Shown: positions 8,001-16,794 of the stretch, one piece after another
How the letters are laid out: each line of letters begins with the position of its first letter
How positions within the stretch are numbered: the stretch's first letter is position 1
Source: Acidiferrobacteraceae bacterium
GTDB lineage: Bacteria; Pseudomonadota; Gammaproteobacteria; Acidiferrobacterales; SZUA-150
DNA: 46,814 nucleotides
Direction: 5' to 3'
Assembly (NCBI GenBank): GCA_003228915.1
Contig: QIGL01000025.1
Span: 1-46,814 of the forward strand
Notes under the pieces: model-generated
The model's input: the letters and a program-made list of their open reading frames with translations, nothing else
Databases searched by the model: none
Told to the model about the DNA's origin: nothing
Program-made: the position numbers and the translations under genes

Positions 8001-10345
8001 CATGCACCATCGATTAAATACGAAGTAAATGTATTCCGACCCAAATTGTCGTATCGAGTGACCTGGCTAATAGTGGTGCCAGCAGTTGCATCGGTAGTCG
8101 TGACACAAATTGGCCGCCTGAACCCGTCATAATTAGTTACCTGTTGATAGTTTCCCCTGGTTACTTTTTGTGTGTAATTGAGATTATCGCGACTAATCGA
8201 TACATCACTACTCGCCACTCGCGGCATATCAATAAAGGTCAGCCTGTTGAGGCTGTCGTAATCATATTTCGTTGTAATGCCCCGGCCATTGGTTTCACTG
8301 GCCACGGTGCCGGTATCAAATACAGTGCGGGAGATCAAAATATCATTTTCGGGCAGAAGATCAACGGGCTGAATTTCCTGACGAGGAATGCCGCGGTAAT
8401 AATCAAGATATGTCCAAGTAATACCGCGAGCATCATACCTGGTATTTCGGTCTCCCGAGAGGGTGTAAGTATAAGTTTCAGGAACGCCATAGGCTTGATA
8501 AGTTTTCAAATTACCTGTAGCAAAGTCGTAAAAACGATAAGTACTCAGCGCCATGTCAGGATTAGTAGTATTCGGAACATTTTCATTGACCAACTGATCC
8601 AGAAAGAACACTTGACCGGGAGCTAGAATATTTGGATACCATTCCAAGCCAGCGGTACGAACTGCCGCCTGGGGTGTGCCTGCCTGACCTGTTTCTACCT
8701 GGTAAGTTGGTCGTATGCTAAGCCCTGAAGCCCCATAGGTATACTGCGTTTTGTAAATGGTGTTGTCGCGAGTTATTGTTTTAGAGAGCATAATTGGATT
8801 TGTAACATTAACATCAAAATAATCAAACGCAGTTGAATAATGTTTTTCACTGGAAATCTTGCCCCTATTGATCCATTCATAGGATTCAGTTTCAACAGTA
8901 CTATAAACATTTGCAGAAATTTCTTTTTGTGTTATTTTTTTAACCAGCCTGCCTGTTTTCCATAATTCTCGTTTAACTCCCAGCCCTACGCCTAACTCAA
9001 TTTGCCGCTGAATGCCGTAATGTTTGTAAATAGTTCTGCCGCCTGGAAAATTGACAGTTGTCTGGTCATTCATGGTGACGCCTGTTTCGATTGTGTTTTC
9101 TGTTCCTGGTGCATAGGTGTAAGACCATGTGCCTGGTTCAATATTGCGGCCACCCTGCGTTTTAGTGGCTATCGCTACTGAGAAATAACGCTCTGCAGGA
9201 AAGCTGGGCGACAAAAGAACAGGACCGGCGAAATCTACGTGCTTGTATGTGTATGTAGCGGTAGCACCATAGGGATAGGTAACCGATTGAAGTGCGCCAG
9301 GCGCGACTGCGGCCCCGGAAGGATTATAAGCATATTGCCATTTCAGACCGTCTGGGCGCACGACTTCTGTCAAGACTTTATTGCCCGTACCCATATTCGT
9401 GTAGTTGTAAGTCCATGTCTGTGGTACTTTATTTGGCTGACTTAAATCTGTAGCGGTAATCGAACTCAGATAACCACTGGTATATGTAAAGATAACTTCA
9501 CGACCATCACTGGCTGTGACTCTATTAATTAAGGCGCGCGATCCTTTGCTGCCTGAATAGGTAATCGTAAGGTAATTCCCATTGCCATCTTCTATTCTGG
9601 TGGGGTACCAGGCACGGTTAACACGAGCAGTGTAAGTGACCTCATCATCGAGGGCAGTTACTAAATGATCCATGGTGTATATAAGGCCATCGGGCGAATA
9701 AACTAATAACCCTTTGCTTGCGCCAGAACAATCTGCTCTCCACATACCCTGCGTGACAAATGTTTTTAACCAAGACTGGTTAGCATCGCTTACGGCAAGC
9801 ACTTCCTGGCCGCCATCTGGCCGTTCCAATACGGCGTCATCTAAAGTGGAATTGACTGAGGTGGTGTAACTCGCGTCGTCGCAAATGCCATCAGTTGTTG
9901 TATTGGGATTTTCTGCTTTGACAATACGGCCAAAGTTTACCGTCCAGCCCAGACCAGTTGTACCTTCTGGTGCAAAATAGTTCGGGAATGGCGGGGCTGA
10001 ATAAATGTTTGCACGTGTAAGCCAAATATTGCTGGTGTAACTACGTCGAATCTTGATATCAAGACCACCATTACCTGGTACGACTAAATCAATATTTGAA
10101 AATCTAAGCGATCCACTAAAAGGGTCTATATTTTCTGCACCAGTAGATACTTCGTCGCGCCATTTATTAAAACCCGGCTCTGAATAAAAATCAGGCATAA
10201 CAGATTCTGCATCGGCATAAATAGCTGCAGAAAAAAATATCGACAGGATACTGGCACAGATACCCAGTGACAGAATTTTTCTGAAGTAAAAAGACGGAAT
10301 GTTTACTGTGAATAATTTTGCAGGTTTGCTCATAAGTCTATCCAT
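2009..10345 (-). CDS. Giant secreted Rhs/YD-repeat protein with PKD/REJ, FN3 and propeller-like domains (3' frameshifted)
   Basis: 2778 residues as read; ~2951 if two frameshifts near 2080 and 1876 are repaired. A signal peptide lies at about 1-46. Next comes a DUF6531-like start (ENIDPFSGSLRF, then IKIRRSYTS), then Rhs/YD repeats to about 1255 (many TYDALDN, YDYDSLNRL and YGYDGNNRR motifs). Four PKD/REJ-type repeats (ANAGPDQTV...WTQ.SGP) fall at ~1262-1625 and one FN3 domain at ~1625-1715. A ~480-residue region with recurring W/GW motifs (AVWSALD, TGWSTPVEI) follows, perhaps a propeller, then six more repeats to ~2775. An eleventh repeat lies past the first frameshift. Residues after ~2760 are out of frame. 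ATG 10345 has no clear Shine-Dalgarno; ATG 10333 is an alternative. Likely an exported or surface protein encapsulating or displaying the downstream Rhs-core protein; that role is inferred. Confidence 0.85.
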   Translation of the reverse strand: MDRLMSKPAKLFTVNIPSFYFRKILSLGICASILSIFFSAAIYADAESVMPDFYSEPGFNKWRDEVSTGAENIDPFSGSLRFSNIDLVVPGNGGLDIKIRRSYTSNIWLTRANIYSAPPFPNYFAPEGTTGLGWTVNFGRIVKAENPNTTTDGICDDASYTTSVNSTLDDAVLERPDGGQEVLAVSDANQSWLKTFVTQGMWRADCSGASKGLLVYSPDGLIYTMDHLVTALDDEVTYTARVNRAWYPTRIEDGNGNYLTITYSGSKGSRALINRVTASDGREVIFTYTSGYLSSITATDLSQPNKVPQTWTYNYTNMGTGNKVLTEVVRPDGLKWQYAYNPSGAAVAPGALQSVTYPYGATATYTYKHVDFAGPVLLSPSFPAERYFSVAIATKTQGGRNIEPGTWSYTYAPGTENTIETGVTMNDQTTVNFPGGRTIYKHYGIQRQIELGVGLGVKRELWKTGRLVKKITQKEISANVYSTVETESYEWINRGKISSEKHYSTAFDYFDVNVTNPIMLSKTITRDNTIYKTQYTYGASGLSIRPTYQVETGQAGTPQAAVRTAGLEWYPNILAPGQVFFLDQLVNENVPNTTNPDMALSTYRFYDFATGNLKTYQAYGVPETYTYTLSGDRNTRYDARGITWTYLDYYRGIPRQEIQPVDLLPENDILISRTVFDTGTVASETNGRGITTKYDYDSLNRLTFIDMPRVASSDVSISRDNLNYTQKVTRGNYQQVTNYDGFRRPICVTTTDATAGTTISQVTRYDNLGRNTFTSYLIDGACPAWSSSPPLNVDGTTNTYDVLDRINTITHPDSTSRTYSYLPGNKVSILNERNFTTVYTYRSYGDPGDDNKRVLMRIEPAGEASTIFTRDVRGFVLDVTQGGFTRTNTYYVTRPFIKSTQDPETGVTTFAVDGTGNIVQRQVGANMPVTKYNYDFSNRLVLVDYPIGTEDVTFKYDKNGNTTSVDRYNVNWSYGYDQNDNILNENIFILNGPSYTFTRTYDALDNLSSIKYPSTQIVSYAPDSLGRPTQVAPFVNSVSYYPNGLPKRMVYANGAESNLTQDIRQWVKNINVVSTGGPVTDLTYSYDGRGNISSILDTVNSGYNRTLDYDILDRLSVATGEWGTGTITYDATSNIAAKNFTGTGLNIGYNYDATNKLTSTSGDRISTFSYDNYGNITGDSKHTYVYDHASSLRQIDAGDNFFYGYDGNNRRVYANRSGAGVYYTYAKNGQLLGEYGEFGGPIKEYAYLHNKLIAVANIVNELPTVSAGADQTKNEKTSVTFNAVASDPDGELVSIEWTQTSGPPLLAAPVSGPTLSITTPYVDAKTTFIFDVTVEDTLGATATDSVALIVLNIDNRPVANAGADQTITAGDFVTLDGSGSSDAEDPTISYSWVKLSGPSIVINNATTSSPDFTAPTVPGPTTALIELAVTDSFGQTATDTVVITIYKLTALPVANAGPDQTVAESSLVTLDGSTSTDSDGTITNYFWEQLSGVRASFNPNIAQPSFTAPLTTTSEVLTFQLTVTDNDFATAVDTVSITVKSILTADAGPDQKVIETSDVLLYGGATSDALGTVTSYDWIQIGGPTVVLINATTSSPSFIAPEVASDTTLEFMLTAGSTSTDNVIITVTDIPAPISVTAKPTANSITIGWSPLPVAVTYNIYWSITPGVTKTTGTKVTNVTRPYIHTGLPIGTKYYFVVTSENAGGETAESLEAHAIPGESAWGENTLLLENAPPQKPLKTDKIGNIFLKTIKNKNYGIELLIKQFSQTGSWGETLPISGEYKSIKIMDSAFNRNGDGIVVWSALDAGNNSFLMASQYRALTGWSTPVEISATSSSNVHVAINDFGHAIVTWIKTTVTGALPSLVSRELYTVFYDPVNGWELPTLVANSEAWSGNLHLRDTAVKIDQVGNVVMVWVGSPTSGQITNDINTAQRDYFTGWSAPKIIGEKAFDSFADYIGGPFLALDDNGNGMAIWSSIPYSASAIDLPYNGNVFDLFDTAVYAARLDNNTGWQRPRRLSNTPVAMVSGGDLAMSPNGKAIAVWGQALSGDGGLDGNDGWISILTGGLPVYFTWAARFDPATGWEEPVKLDAGPPLNKNLFYQNDNGGARSVAMDDIGNAIIAWEQLPTVQTDEKREIYAARYRDGLGWQGAELISNEGDGRFFPTAVLQNNGNTAIGWNRFDTRPYPSPDYITYFGRHYWVVPGAPVAFVGLPQYIPEETAASLDGSKSYDPEGFIPTYQWTQIEGPAVVLTGADTATPTFTTPTVTSDTLLRFELLVFDVDGLRARVTTSVYVLDVILPVANAGPDQTVNEGTIVYLDGSASTDEDGFVISYSWTQVAGPPVDIINANSMYPTFAAPAVIANIPITIELKVTDDEGAIGTDQVIINVVVVPGTPVANAGPDQAQPAFALVALDGTASSDTDGTIRRYEWLQESGPFVTLTGSTTATPTFTMPDVTVGTTFVFSLTVWDNNNLAASDLVQITTSEITQPPVANAGPDMTYSTNQSGLVLDGAASTDPDGTIVQYNWVQLSGAPVILISDQLTPTASFTSPATPGTLTFELTVTDDSGLTATDQVVIEITQPVTITLTASPNPATRGATVTLDATSSIDPDGTIVSYVWTQSAGPVVVLAGSNTALASFTAPVLASDTVFTFDITITDSAGLTVTGNISVTVLGNQPPQVNAGADQVVNEQDNVTLTGSATDPEAGVLTYLWTQTTGPAVTLTGANTATASFTSPAVTTTTPLGFLLTVTDNEGGVGILITSTLSPLPMLAPIKPSMKLHR

Positions 10346-10803
10346 GTATTTATTAATTTTGAACCAGCATTGATCAGTACAACCCTAAATTAACAAGGTC
10401 CTGATTTTGAGTAGTTTGAGGATTGAGATTTATCAATGCTTCACATCCCTGTAACTAAGCTAATTTTTTATGTAGCGCTATTTCTGGTGCTGGTACTTGT
10501 TATGCGCGCCGTCGATAACACTACTTTTTGTGAGAGCAGTCAAGCAATAAAATGTAATATTACATTGTGGTGAGATATGTCGGTAATTCGGGTCAGCTCC
10601 AAACATGGTCTAATTCTTAACTAATTATGTTTTGTCATAATAAGTTAGAACAGATTCATAATCCTATTTAGCAGCTAAGGCCTGGCTAAATTAAATTTTC
10701 ATTATTTTGATAATAATTTAGAACTTTTGTTAACAAATACTGGAATTAGATATATAAGATAGTCTGCGATTTACAATCTGAAAACCAGTCATAAAGGCGC
10801 TAG
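10346..10803. other. Intergenic region upstream of the Rhs operon
   Basis: 458 bases without a credible gene, AT-rich, between the 3' end of ispH and the Rhs start. It should contain the Rhs promoter, but I see no convincing -35/-10 pair. The one clear structural feature is a perfect 16-bp palindrome at 10551-10566. No strong terminator is visible behind ispH. Confidence 0.5.
10551..10566. promoter_or_regulatory. Perfect 16-bp palindrome, possible operator
   Basis: AATGTAATATTACATT is its own reverse complement and has no loop or T-run, which suits a dimeric repressor site better than a terminator. It lies about 206 bases upstream of the Rhs start. No cognate regulator is encoded nearby, and its distance from the gene makes the role uncertain. 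Confidence 0.3.
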
Positions 10804-11736
10804 TTAAAGTCCTTGGTTTCGTAACGCCTTCGGCAGTGTAAACACGATCTGTTCCAGCTGACCCGCTTGTTCTTCGCTTTGATTGACGCCCCACGCTTTT
10901 AATTTTTCAATGACTTGCTGAACTAAAATCTCTGGTGCCGAAGCACCCGCTGTCAAACCAATACGATCACCTTTTTTGAACCAGTGTTTTTGTAAATCAT
11001 CAGCACCATCTACCATGTAACTTTGGGTGCCCACTGCCTCGGCAACTTCCCGCAAGCGATTTGAGTTTGAGCTATTTACCGAGCCGACTACCAGCAACAC
11101 ATCACAATCTTTTGCGATTTTTTTGACCGCATCCTGCCTGTTCTGGGTGGCGTAACAAATATCGTCTTTTTTTGGACCCCGGATATCCGGGAATCGCTGT
11201 TTTAAGGCATTAATGATTTCCGAGGTATCATCTACCGAAAGTGTTGTTTGGGTGACGAAAGCTAAAGCCCCGGGATTTTTTACAGCAAGCTTCGCCACAT
11301 CTTTTTCGGACTCAACCAAAAACATGCCGCTATCAATCTGGCCCATGGTCCCTTCTACTTCCGGGTGCCCGGCGTGACCAATTAAAATAACTTCCATTCC
11401 TTTTTTGCAATTACGCACCACTTCCATGTGCACCTTGGTTACCAGCGGGCAAGTGGCATCAAAAACCTGCAACTTGCGGAGTTTCGCTTCTTGCCGAACT
11501 GCCTGGGAAACACCGTGGGCACTGAAAATCACTGTCGCACCATCGGGCACTTCTTCAAGTTCCTCAACAAACACAGCGCCGTTTTCCCGCAGCCGTTCGA
11601 CCACAAAACGATTGTGTACCACTTCGTGACGCACATAAATAGGCGCACCAAACATGGTAATGGCACGATCGACGATTTCGATTGCCCGGTCGACACCGGC
11701 ACAGAAACCCCTCGGGTTGGCAATAATTAGTTCCAT
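10804..11736 (-). CDS. ispH: 4-hydroxy-3-methylbut-2-enyl diphosphate reductase
   Basis: A 310-residue cytosolic [4Fe-4S] enzyme making IPP and DMAPP from HMBPP, the last step of the MEP isoprenoid pathway. The family's opening [13 protein letters not shown] places the first cluster cysteine at residue 12, as in E. coli. HEVVHN gives His41, [12 protein letters not shown] holds the second cysteine near 95, and a later Cys in [10 protein letters not shown] the third. [10 protein letters not shown] and TAGASAPE, the substrate-binding loops, are intact. Length is normal. It follows fkpB by 24 bases, the standard lspA-fkpB-ispH order, and is probably the last gene of the ileS operon. Confidence 0.97.
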   Translation of the reverse strand: MELIIANPRGFCAGVDRAIEIVDRAITMFGAPIYVRHEVVHNRFVVERLRENGAVFVEELEEVPDGATVIFSAHGVSQAVRQEAKLRKLQVFDATCPLVTKVHMEVVRNCKKGMEVILIGHAGHPEVEGTMGQIDSGMFLVESEKDVAKLAVKNPGALAFVTQTTLSVDDTSEIINALKQRFPDIRGPKKDDICYATQNRQDAVKKIAKDCDVLLVVGSVNSSNSNRLREVAEAVGTQSYMVDGADDLQKHWFKKGDRIGLTAGASAPEILVQQVIEKLKAWGVNQSEEQAGQLEQIVFTLPKALRNQGL

Positions 11737-11760
11737 AATTTTTTCATACCAGGACGTGCG

Positions 11761-12210
11761 TTAATTTTCCTGACCAGGAGATTTTATTGAAATGATCTCA
11801 ACTTCAAATATCAGGTCATGACCTGCCAGCGGGTGGGCGAAGTCCATGACCACTTCTTTTTCCTTCACCTCGATTATGACACCCGGAATTGCATCACCGG
11901 CAGGTGTTTCAAAACCAACGACTAACCCTGGCTCCAGGTTCATGTCTTCAGGAAAATCTTCGCGGGGCATATTTGTCAGTACTTCTTCATCATCAGCATT
12001 ATAGGTCTCAAGAAAGGAGACCTCGAATCTCTCTTTTGCGCCCGCTTGCAGCCCGATCAGGCGGGACTCCAGTGCCTCCATCATCTCGCCGTCGCCAATG
12101 ACAATTGAAAATGGTTCTTCGTCCTCCGTGCCATCTACCAGCTTGTTTAATTCGGCCAGCAACAACCGGTAGTGGAATGTCACCTGGGACCCTTGTTCTA
12201 TCGTAGTCAT
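11761..12210 (-). CDS. fkpB: FKBP-type peptidyl-prolyl cis-trans isomerase (SlpA/FkpB type)
   Basis: 149 residues, cytosolic. An FKBP core is split by an insert-in-flap (IF) domain, as in the SlyD/SlpA subgroup. VTFHYRLLLAELNKLVDGT is the FKBP start and FSIVIGDGEMMEALESRLIG the helix/active-site segment. About 70 residues of IF domain follow, and AHPLAGHDLIFEVEII is the conserved end. No His-rich metal tail is present, which favours SlpA over SlyD. It sits between lspA and ispH, the usual position of this gene. It assists folding of cytosolic proteins at proline bonds. Confidence 0.93.
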   Translation of the reverse strand: MTTIEQGSQVTFHYRLLLAELNKLVDGTEDEEPFSIVIGDGEMMEALESRLIGLQAGAKERFEVSFLETYNADDEEVLTNMPREDFPEDMNLEPGLVVGFETPAGDAIPGVIIEVKEKEVVMDFAHPLAGHDLIFEVEIISIKSPGQEN

Positions 12211-12241
12211 ATCAACTATTTGCTATTCAAGTATTTTCGTT

Positions 12242-12730
12242 TTAATTATTTTCTTTGGAACGGTTCGAAAAAAATTTAAACCCAAATGAATCAAGAATCA
12301 GAATTATAGCGCCAATGGTGATAGCAGAATCGGCAATATTAAACGTTGGAAAATGCCAGTTATTGACATAAAAATCGAGAAAATCGACCACTTTTCCCAA
12401 ACGAATCCGGTCAATCACGTTGCCCAGGGCGCCACCCAGAACCAGCATCAGTCCGGTTAATTCCCATTTAGCATCCGGTCCCAGCTTGCGGGCCATATAA
12501 AAAATAACGGCGCTGACAACCAGGGCAATACTGATAAAAAAAATATTTTGCCAGCCCGATGAATTGTGCAAAAAACCAAAAGCCGCACCGGTATTAAATG
12601 CCAGGGAAAAATTAAAAAACGGCAGAATCTCAATCGCTGGCTTATGAAATAAATATTTTACGGCCATTATTTTACTAACCTGATCAAGTATTATGACCAG
12701 TACCGGTAACCAGAGAAAACGTTTTATCAT
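12242..12730 (-). CDS. lspA: Lipoprotein signal peptidase II
   Basis: A 162-residue inner-membrane aspartyl protease with four membrane segments that cuts prolipoprotein signal peptides before the lipidated cysteine. The family signatures are present: ILDQVSK near the first helix, [39 protein letters not shown] with the first catalytic Asp, and [11 protein letters not shown] with the second. Length is typical. The ATG overlaps the ileS stop (ATGA), so it is cotranslated with ileS, as in most gammaproteobacteria. Confidence 0.97.
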   Translation of the reverse strand: MIKRFLWLPVLVIILDQVSKIMAVKYLFHKPAIEILPFFNFSLAFNTGAAFGFLHNSSGWQNIFFISIALVVSAVIFYMARKLGPDAKWELTGLMLVLGGALGNVIDRIRLGKVVDFLDFYVNNWHFPTFNIADSAITIGAIILILDSFGFKFFSNRSKENN

Positions 12731-15552
12731 GCGAATAACCTCTGCTCGCCTTTTTGTTCAATATTAGTAACACAACGATCACAAATTTCAGGATGTTCTG
12801 TATGGCTACCGACATCTTCACGGTGGTGCCAGCACCTGATACATTTTTTATGGCCGGATGCAGTGATGAGAATATAAACATCATCAAGCGCTTCCATTTT
12901 TACCGCCGTACCAGGTCGATTTTCCAGGTTATGAACCCTGGCATAAGAAGTAATTAATAAAAATCGTAACTCATCCTTTAATTTATTTAGTTTATTATAA
13001 ATCTCACCCTGGCAGTATATGTCCACCTCGGCATCCAGCGCCGAACCAATGTCACCTGCTACCCGCAATGCCTCCAGCTCCTTACCAACCCCATCGCGCA
13101 ACTTGATTAATGATTGCCAGGCCGACATGTTTATTTCGCTTGTTTTTGCCGCCTCTGGAAACTCATACCACTGGCTGGCAAAAACCGGTGTGCTGCGGTC
13201 ACCGGGCATGTGGCGCCACATTTCATCGGCGGTAAAACTCAGTATTGGCGCCAGCCAGCGTACCAGCGCCTCCAGGATATAATACATCGCAGTCTGGGCC
13301 GAGCGGCGACCAATGCTGGTGGTCGGCATGGTATACATCCTGTCCTTTAATACATCCAGGTAAAAACTACCCATATCCACTACGCAAAAATGATGCAAGC
13401 GCTGATAAATCTGGTGAAAACTGTAGCTATCATAAATCGCGACCAGCTCATCCTGGAAAGCCCGGGTCCGTTCCAGCGCCCAGTTATCCAGTGCCAGTAA
13501 ATCAGAAACCGGTAACGCATCTGCCGGATCAAAACCATCAAGGTTTGATAACAAATAACGGGCAGTATTCCTGATGCGCCGATAGGTATCTGATGTCCGC
13601 TTGAGTATTTCGTCAGACATACTCATTTCACTACTGTAGTCTGTACTCGCTACCCATAAGCGCAAAATATCTGCACCTAAACTTTTCATAACTTTCTGGG
13701 GCGCAATTACATTGCCTTTTGACTTGGACATTTTTATGCCCTTGGCATCAATGGTAAAACCATGGGTCAGGGCACAATGGTAAGGCGAACGATTATTCAG
13801 GATCACTGAAGTAAGCAGAGACGACTGGAACCAGCCCCGGTGTTGATCGGAACCTTCAAGGTATAAATCCGCCGGTGACCCCAGGTTATCACGGGTATCC
13901 AGGACACAGGCATGACTGACGCCGGAATCAAACCAGACATCCAGGGTATCAGTCACTTTTTCATATTGGTCAGCATTTTTTTTCAGACAATCTTCTGGCG
14001 CCAGTTCGAACCAGGCGTCCACCCCTTTTTGTTCAATGAGCCGGGCCGCCTTTTCAAACAGGGAATTACTATCCGGATGAGGCTCACCGGTTTTTTTATT
14101 GACAAACAGTGCGATTGGCACACCCCAGGTGCGTTGCCGGGAAATACACCAGTCGGGACGATTTTCTATCATGCCTTCAATACGCGCTTTACCCCAGTCC
14201 GGTAGCCAGGCGGTGTCGTTAATGGCCTTGTTTGCCTTAACCCGCAATTGATCCATTGATATAAACCATTGTGAGGTTGCCCGGAAAATAATAGGCGTGC
14301 GATGACGCCAGCAATGAGGATAACTGTGATTAAGGGCTTCAATATGTACCAGTTTATTAACAACTTTTAATGTTTCAACCACATGGTCGTTGGCTTTGAA
14401 CACATGTTCACCGGCAAATTTTTCGGTGCCGGGTAAAAACACACCATCAGGACCAACCGGGTTATCAATTTTTAGTTTGTATTTCAGGCCCGCGACATAA
14501 TCATCCAGGCCATGGCCCGGTGCAGTATGGACCGCACCGGTACCCGCTTCGGTGGTGACATGGCTGCCTAAAATTATCGACACCTCACGTTTGTAAAACG
14601 GGTGTAACAGTTTGAGATTTTCCAGTGCCGCACCGTTACAGTTAGCCAAAATCTTATAATCCTCAATCTCCCAACGCAGCATACAGGCCTTTAACATGGC
14701 CTCGGCAATAATCAGGCGTTCCTTGCCGCGGGCACTGTCACACTGGACCACGACATACTCCAGTTCGGCATTGACGGCAACGGCCTGGTTGGCAGGTAAG
14801 GTCCAGGGGGTGGTGGTCCAAATGACAACACTCATCTCCCCTTCGCCTTCATGGTCGCTCGGGTGTTCTGTGCGTGCGAATAACTGGGTCTCATCGACAA
14901 CTGCAAACCTGACATCAATCGCAGGAGAGTTTTTATCTATGTATTCAACCTCGGCCTCGGCAAGTGCCGAGCCACAATCCGTACACCAGTGCACAGGCTT
15001 GTGTCCGCGTGTGACATAACCAGCCGCAAAAATGCGGCCCAGGGTACGCACCATGTCGGCTTCATATTTAAAATCCATGGTCAGGTAGGGATTAGACCAC
15101 TCCCCCAGTACGCCAAGGCGAATAAAATCATCCCGCTGACGGTTCACCTGCTTCTGGGCATATTCCCGGCAGGCCTTGCGAAAGGCAGGTGCGTCAATTT
15201 TCCGCCCTACCTTGCCAACCTTTTTTTCCACGGCCAATTCAATTGGCAAACCATGACAATCCCAGCCAGGCACATAAGGCGCATCAAAGCCACTGAGTGT
15301 TTTTGATTTGACCACAATGTCCTTGAGTATTTTATTAACAGAATGGCCCAGGTGAATATCACCGTTGGCGTAGGGCGGGCCATCATGCAAAATAAATTTT
15401 GGCTGGCCTTTTTTGGCGCTACGAATCTGTCCATAGAGATCAGTTTCCTGCCAGTGTTTTAATATCTCGAGCTCCTTGTTGGCAAGGTTGGCCTTCATGG
15501 GAAACTTCGTTTTTGGTAGATTAAGTGTATCTTTGTAGTTTTTTTCAGTCAT
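12727..15552 (-). CDS. ileS: Isoleucyl-tRNA synthetase
   Basis: A 941-residue class I aminoacyl-tRNA synthetase that charges tRNA-Ile. The HIGH-type motif HLGH is at 67-70 within [11 protein letters not shown], and KMSKSKGN is near residue 605. An editing (CP1) domain lies between them, with [11 protein letters not shown] and [12 protein letters not shown]. The C-terminal zinc site has CIRCW near 901 and CDRC near 921. Length matches the bacterial eubacterial-type enzyme. ribF lies upstream across a MITE-like element and a microsatellite; lspA overlaps downstream. Confidence 0.98.
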   Translation of the reverse strand: MTEKNYKDTLNLPKTKFPMKANLANKELEILKHWQETDLYGQIRSAKKGQPKFILHDGPPYANGDIHLGHSVNKILKDIVVKSKTLSGFDAPYVPGWDCHGLPIELAVEKKVGKVGRKIDAPAFRKACREYAQKQVNRQRDDFIRLGVLGEWSNPYLTMDFKYEADMVRTLGRIFAAGYVTRGHKPVHWCTDCGSALAEAEVEYIDKNSPAIDVRFAVVDETQLFARTEHPSDHEGEGEMSVVIWTTTPWTLPANQAVAVNAELEYVVVQCDSARGKERLIIAEAMLKACMLRWEIEDYKILANCNGAALENLKLLHPFYKREVSIILGSHVTTEAGTGAVHTAPGHGLDDYVAGLKYKLKIDNPVGPDGVFLPGTEKFAGEHVFKANDHVVETLKVVNKLVHIEALNHSYPHCWRHRTPIIFRATSQWFISMDQLRVKANKAINDTAWLPDWGKARIEGMIENRPDWCISRQRTWGVPIALFVNKKTGEPHPDSNSLFEKAARLIEQKGVDAWFELAPEDCLKKNADQYEKVTDTLDVWFDSGVSHACVLDTRDNLGSPADLYLEGSDQHRGWFQSSLLTSVILNNRSPYHCALTHGFTIDAKGIKMSKSKGNVIAPQKVMKSLGADILRLWVASTDYSSEMSMSDEILKRTSDTYRRIRNTARYLLSNLDGFDPADALPVSDLLALDNWALERTRAFQDELVAIYDSYSFHQIYQRLHHFCVVDMGSFYLDVLKDRMYTMPTTSIGRRSAQTAMYYILEALVRWLAPILSFTADEMWRHMPGDRSTPVFASQWYEFPEAAKTSEINMSAWQSLIKLRDGVGKELEALRVAGDIGSALDAEVDIYCQGEIYNKLNKLKDELRFLLITSYARVHNLENRPGTAVKMEALDDVYILITASGHKKCIRCWHHREDVGSHTEHPEICDRCVTNIEQKGEQRLFA

Positions 15553-15589
15553 GGTAATGCTTTAATACTTTATCTTTTTCTGCTTATGA

Positions 15590-15624
15590 TTTTCTGTTTT
15601 CTGTTTTCTGTTTTCTGTTTTCGG
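15590..15624. repeat. Heptamer microsatellite (TTTTCTG)
   Basis: Four perfect tandem TTTTCTG units at 15590-15617 and a fifth as TTTTCGG (15618-15624). It lies 38 bases upstream of the ileS start codon, in the probable ileS leader. Slippage here would change leader length without altering the protein. Confidence 0.8.
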
Positions 15625-15669
15625 GTTTCATCTGAATATGTATTCTCAGGTTTTAATTTTTTTATTAAA

Positions 15670-15847
15670 GAAGCTCTGATCAATTGTCATCTCGACCGAA
15701 GTGGACGACTCCATGGATGGAGGAGCTAGAGCAACGCATGGAGCAGTTGCCGAGAGATCTCATACCACGGAACTTCAGCAGTATCAGGAAGTTACAAGAT
15801 TCCTCCACTTCGGTCGGAATGACAAACATATAATTGATCAAAGCTTC
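15670..15847. repeat. MITE-like palindromic element, copy A
   Basis: About 178 bp with long imperfect terminal inverted repeats. The left end has TGATCAATTGTCAT followed by CGACCGAAGTGG; the right end has CCACTTCGGTCG, ATGACA and AATTGATCA. Related copies lie at 25935-26322 and 28638-28829. There is no coding capacity. Its right end runs into ribF and supplies the final codons and TGA stop of that gene. Confidence 0.8.
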
Positions 15848-16794
15848 CTTAATTTTTTTTTGGCCTTTTTATTTTTAAGCCAGTGTCGGGTTTCTTTAAT
15901 ATCCTCAAGGATACGTTGTTTTAAACTCTCAAGTGAATCAAATTTTTCCTCATCACGAATCTTGTGCAGGAAATCAACATTCAAATGGCGACCATAAATT
16001 TCTTCATCAAAATCCAGTAAATAAATTTCCAGTAAGGCGCGGGTGCCGCCCACGGTTGGCCGGGTACCAACGCTGGCAACACCGGGCCAGGGCCGGCTAT
16101 TGATACCATAAACCTCGACTACATAGATGCCCTGAACCGGACTCACGTTGCGGTGCAGGTGAATATTGGCAGTGGGAATTCCCAATGTTCGACCAATCTT
16201 GTCGCCGTGGGCAACCCGGCCACACATACGATAAGGGCGACCCAGTAATTTCTCAGCCGCTATTAAATCACCTCTGACCAACGCATCGCGGACACGGGTA
16301 CTGCTGACCCGGTGATTATCGATACTGAATGTACGCATATTAGCAACTTTAAAACCATATTTATCACCATCGGCCTTGAGGCGCTCCAGGTCACCTAGTC
16401 GGTTCTTGCCATAACGAAAATCATCGCCAACCACCAGGTATTTTATGCCAAGTCCATCAACCAGTATTTGCTTAACAAACTCATCAGCAGTGATGTTGGC
16501 AAAAGACGGGTTAAATTGCACGCACAATACCCGGTCAACGGCAAAACGACTCAAGGCCCGCAATTTTTCCCGCAGGCGTGTTAACCGGGGCGGTGAGTTT
16601 TCGGGTTTGAAAACCTCCATGGGCTGGGGCTCAAAAGTCATAATCAGGGTCGGCAATCCAAGATCCTGACCCTCTTCCGCCAGCTCGCCAATCACCGCCT
16701 GGTGACCGAGATGGACGCCGTCAAAGTTGCCAATGGTAGCAACACAACCTCGATGGGCCGGCCTGATATTTTGTAGTCCTCTGATTAATTCCAT
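15838..16794 (-). CDS. ribF: Bifunctional riboflavin kinase / FAD synthetase
   Basis: A 318-residue cytosolic enzyme converting riboflavin to FMN and then FAD. The N-terminal nucleotidyltransferase domain has IGNFDGVHLGHQ at 21-32 and VVGDDFRYGKNRLGD and SSTRVRDAL further on. The C-terminal flavokinase domain has HGDKIGRTLGIPTANIHL, PWPGVASVGTRPTVGG and LEIYLLDFDEEIYG. Length is within the family range. The last residues (KKLRKL, stop) lie in the end of a MITE-like element, so the native C-terminus was probably replaced without harming the domain. It is upstream of ileS, as in E. coli. Confidence 0.96.
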   Translation of the reverse strand: MELIRGLQNIRPAHRGCVATIGNFDGVHLGHQAVIGELAEEGQDLGLPTLIMTFEPQPMEVFKPENSPPRLTRLREKLRALSRFAVDRVLCVQFNPSFANITADEFVKQILVDGLGIKYLVVGDDFRYGKNRLGDLERLKADGDKYGFKVANMRTFSIDNHRVSSTRVRDALVRGDLIAAEKLLGRPYRMCGRVAHGDKIGRTLGIPTANIHLHRNVSPVQGIYVVEVYGINSRPWPGVASVGTRPTVGGTRALLEIYLLDFDEEIYGRHLNVDFLHKIRDEEKFDSLESLKQRILEDIKETRHWLKNKKAKKKLRKL

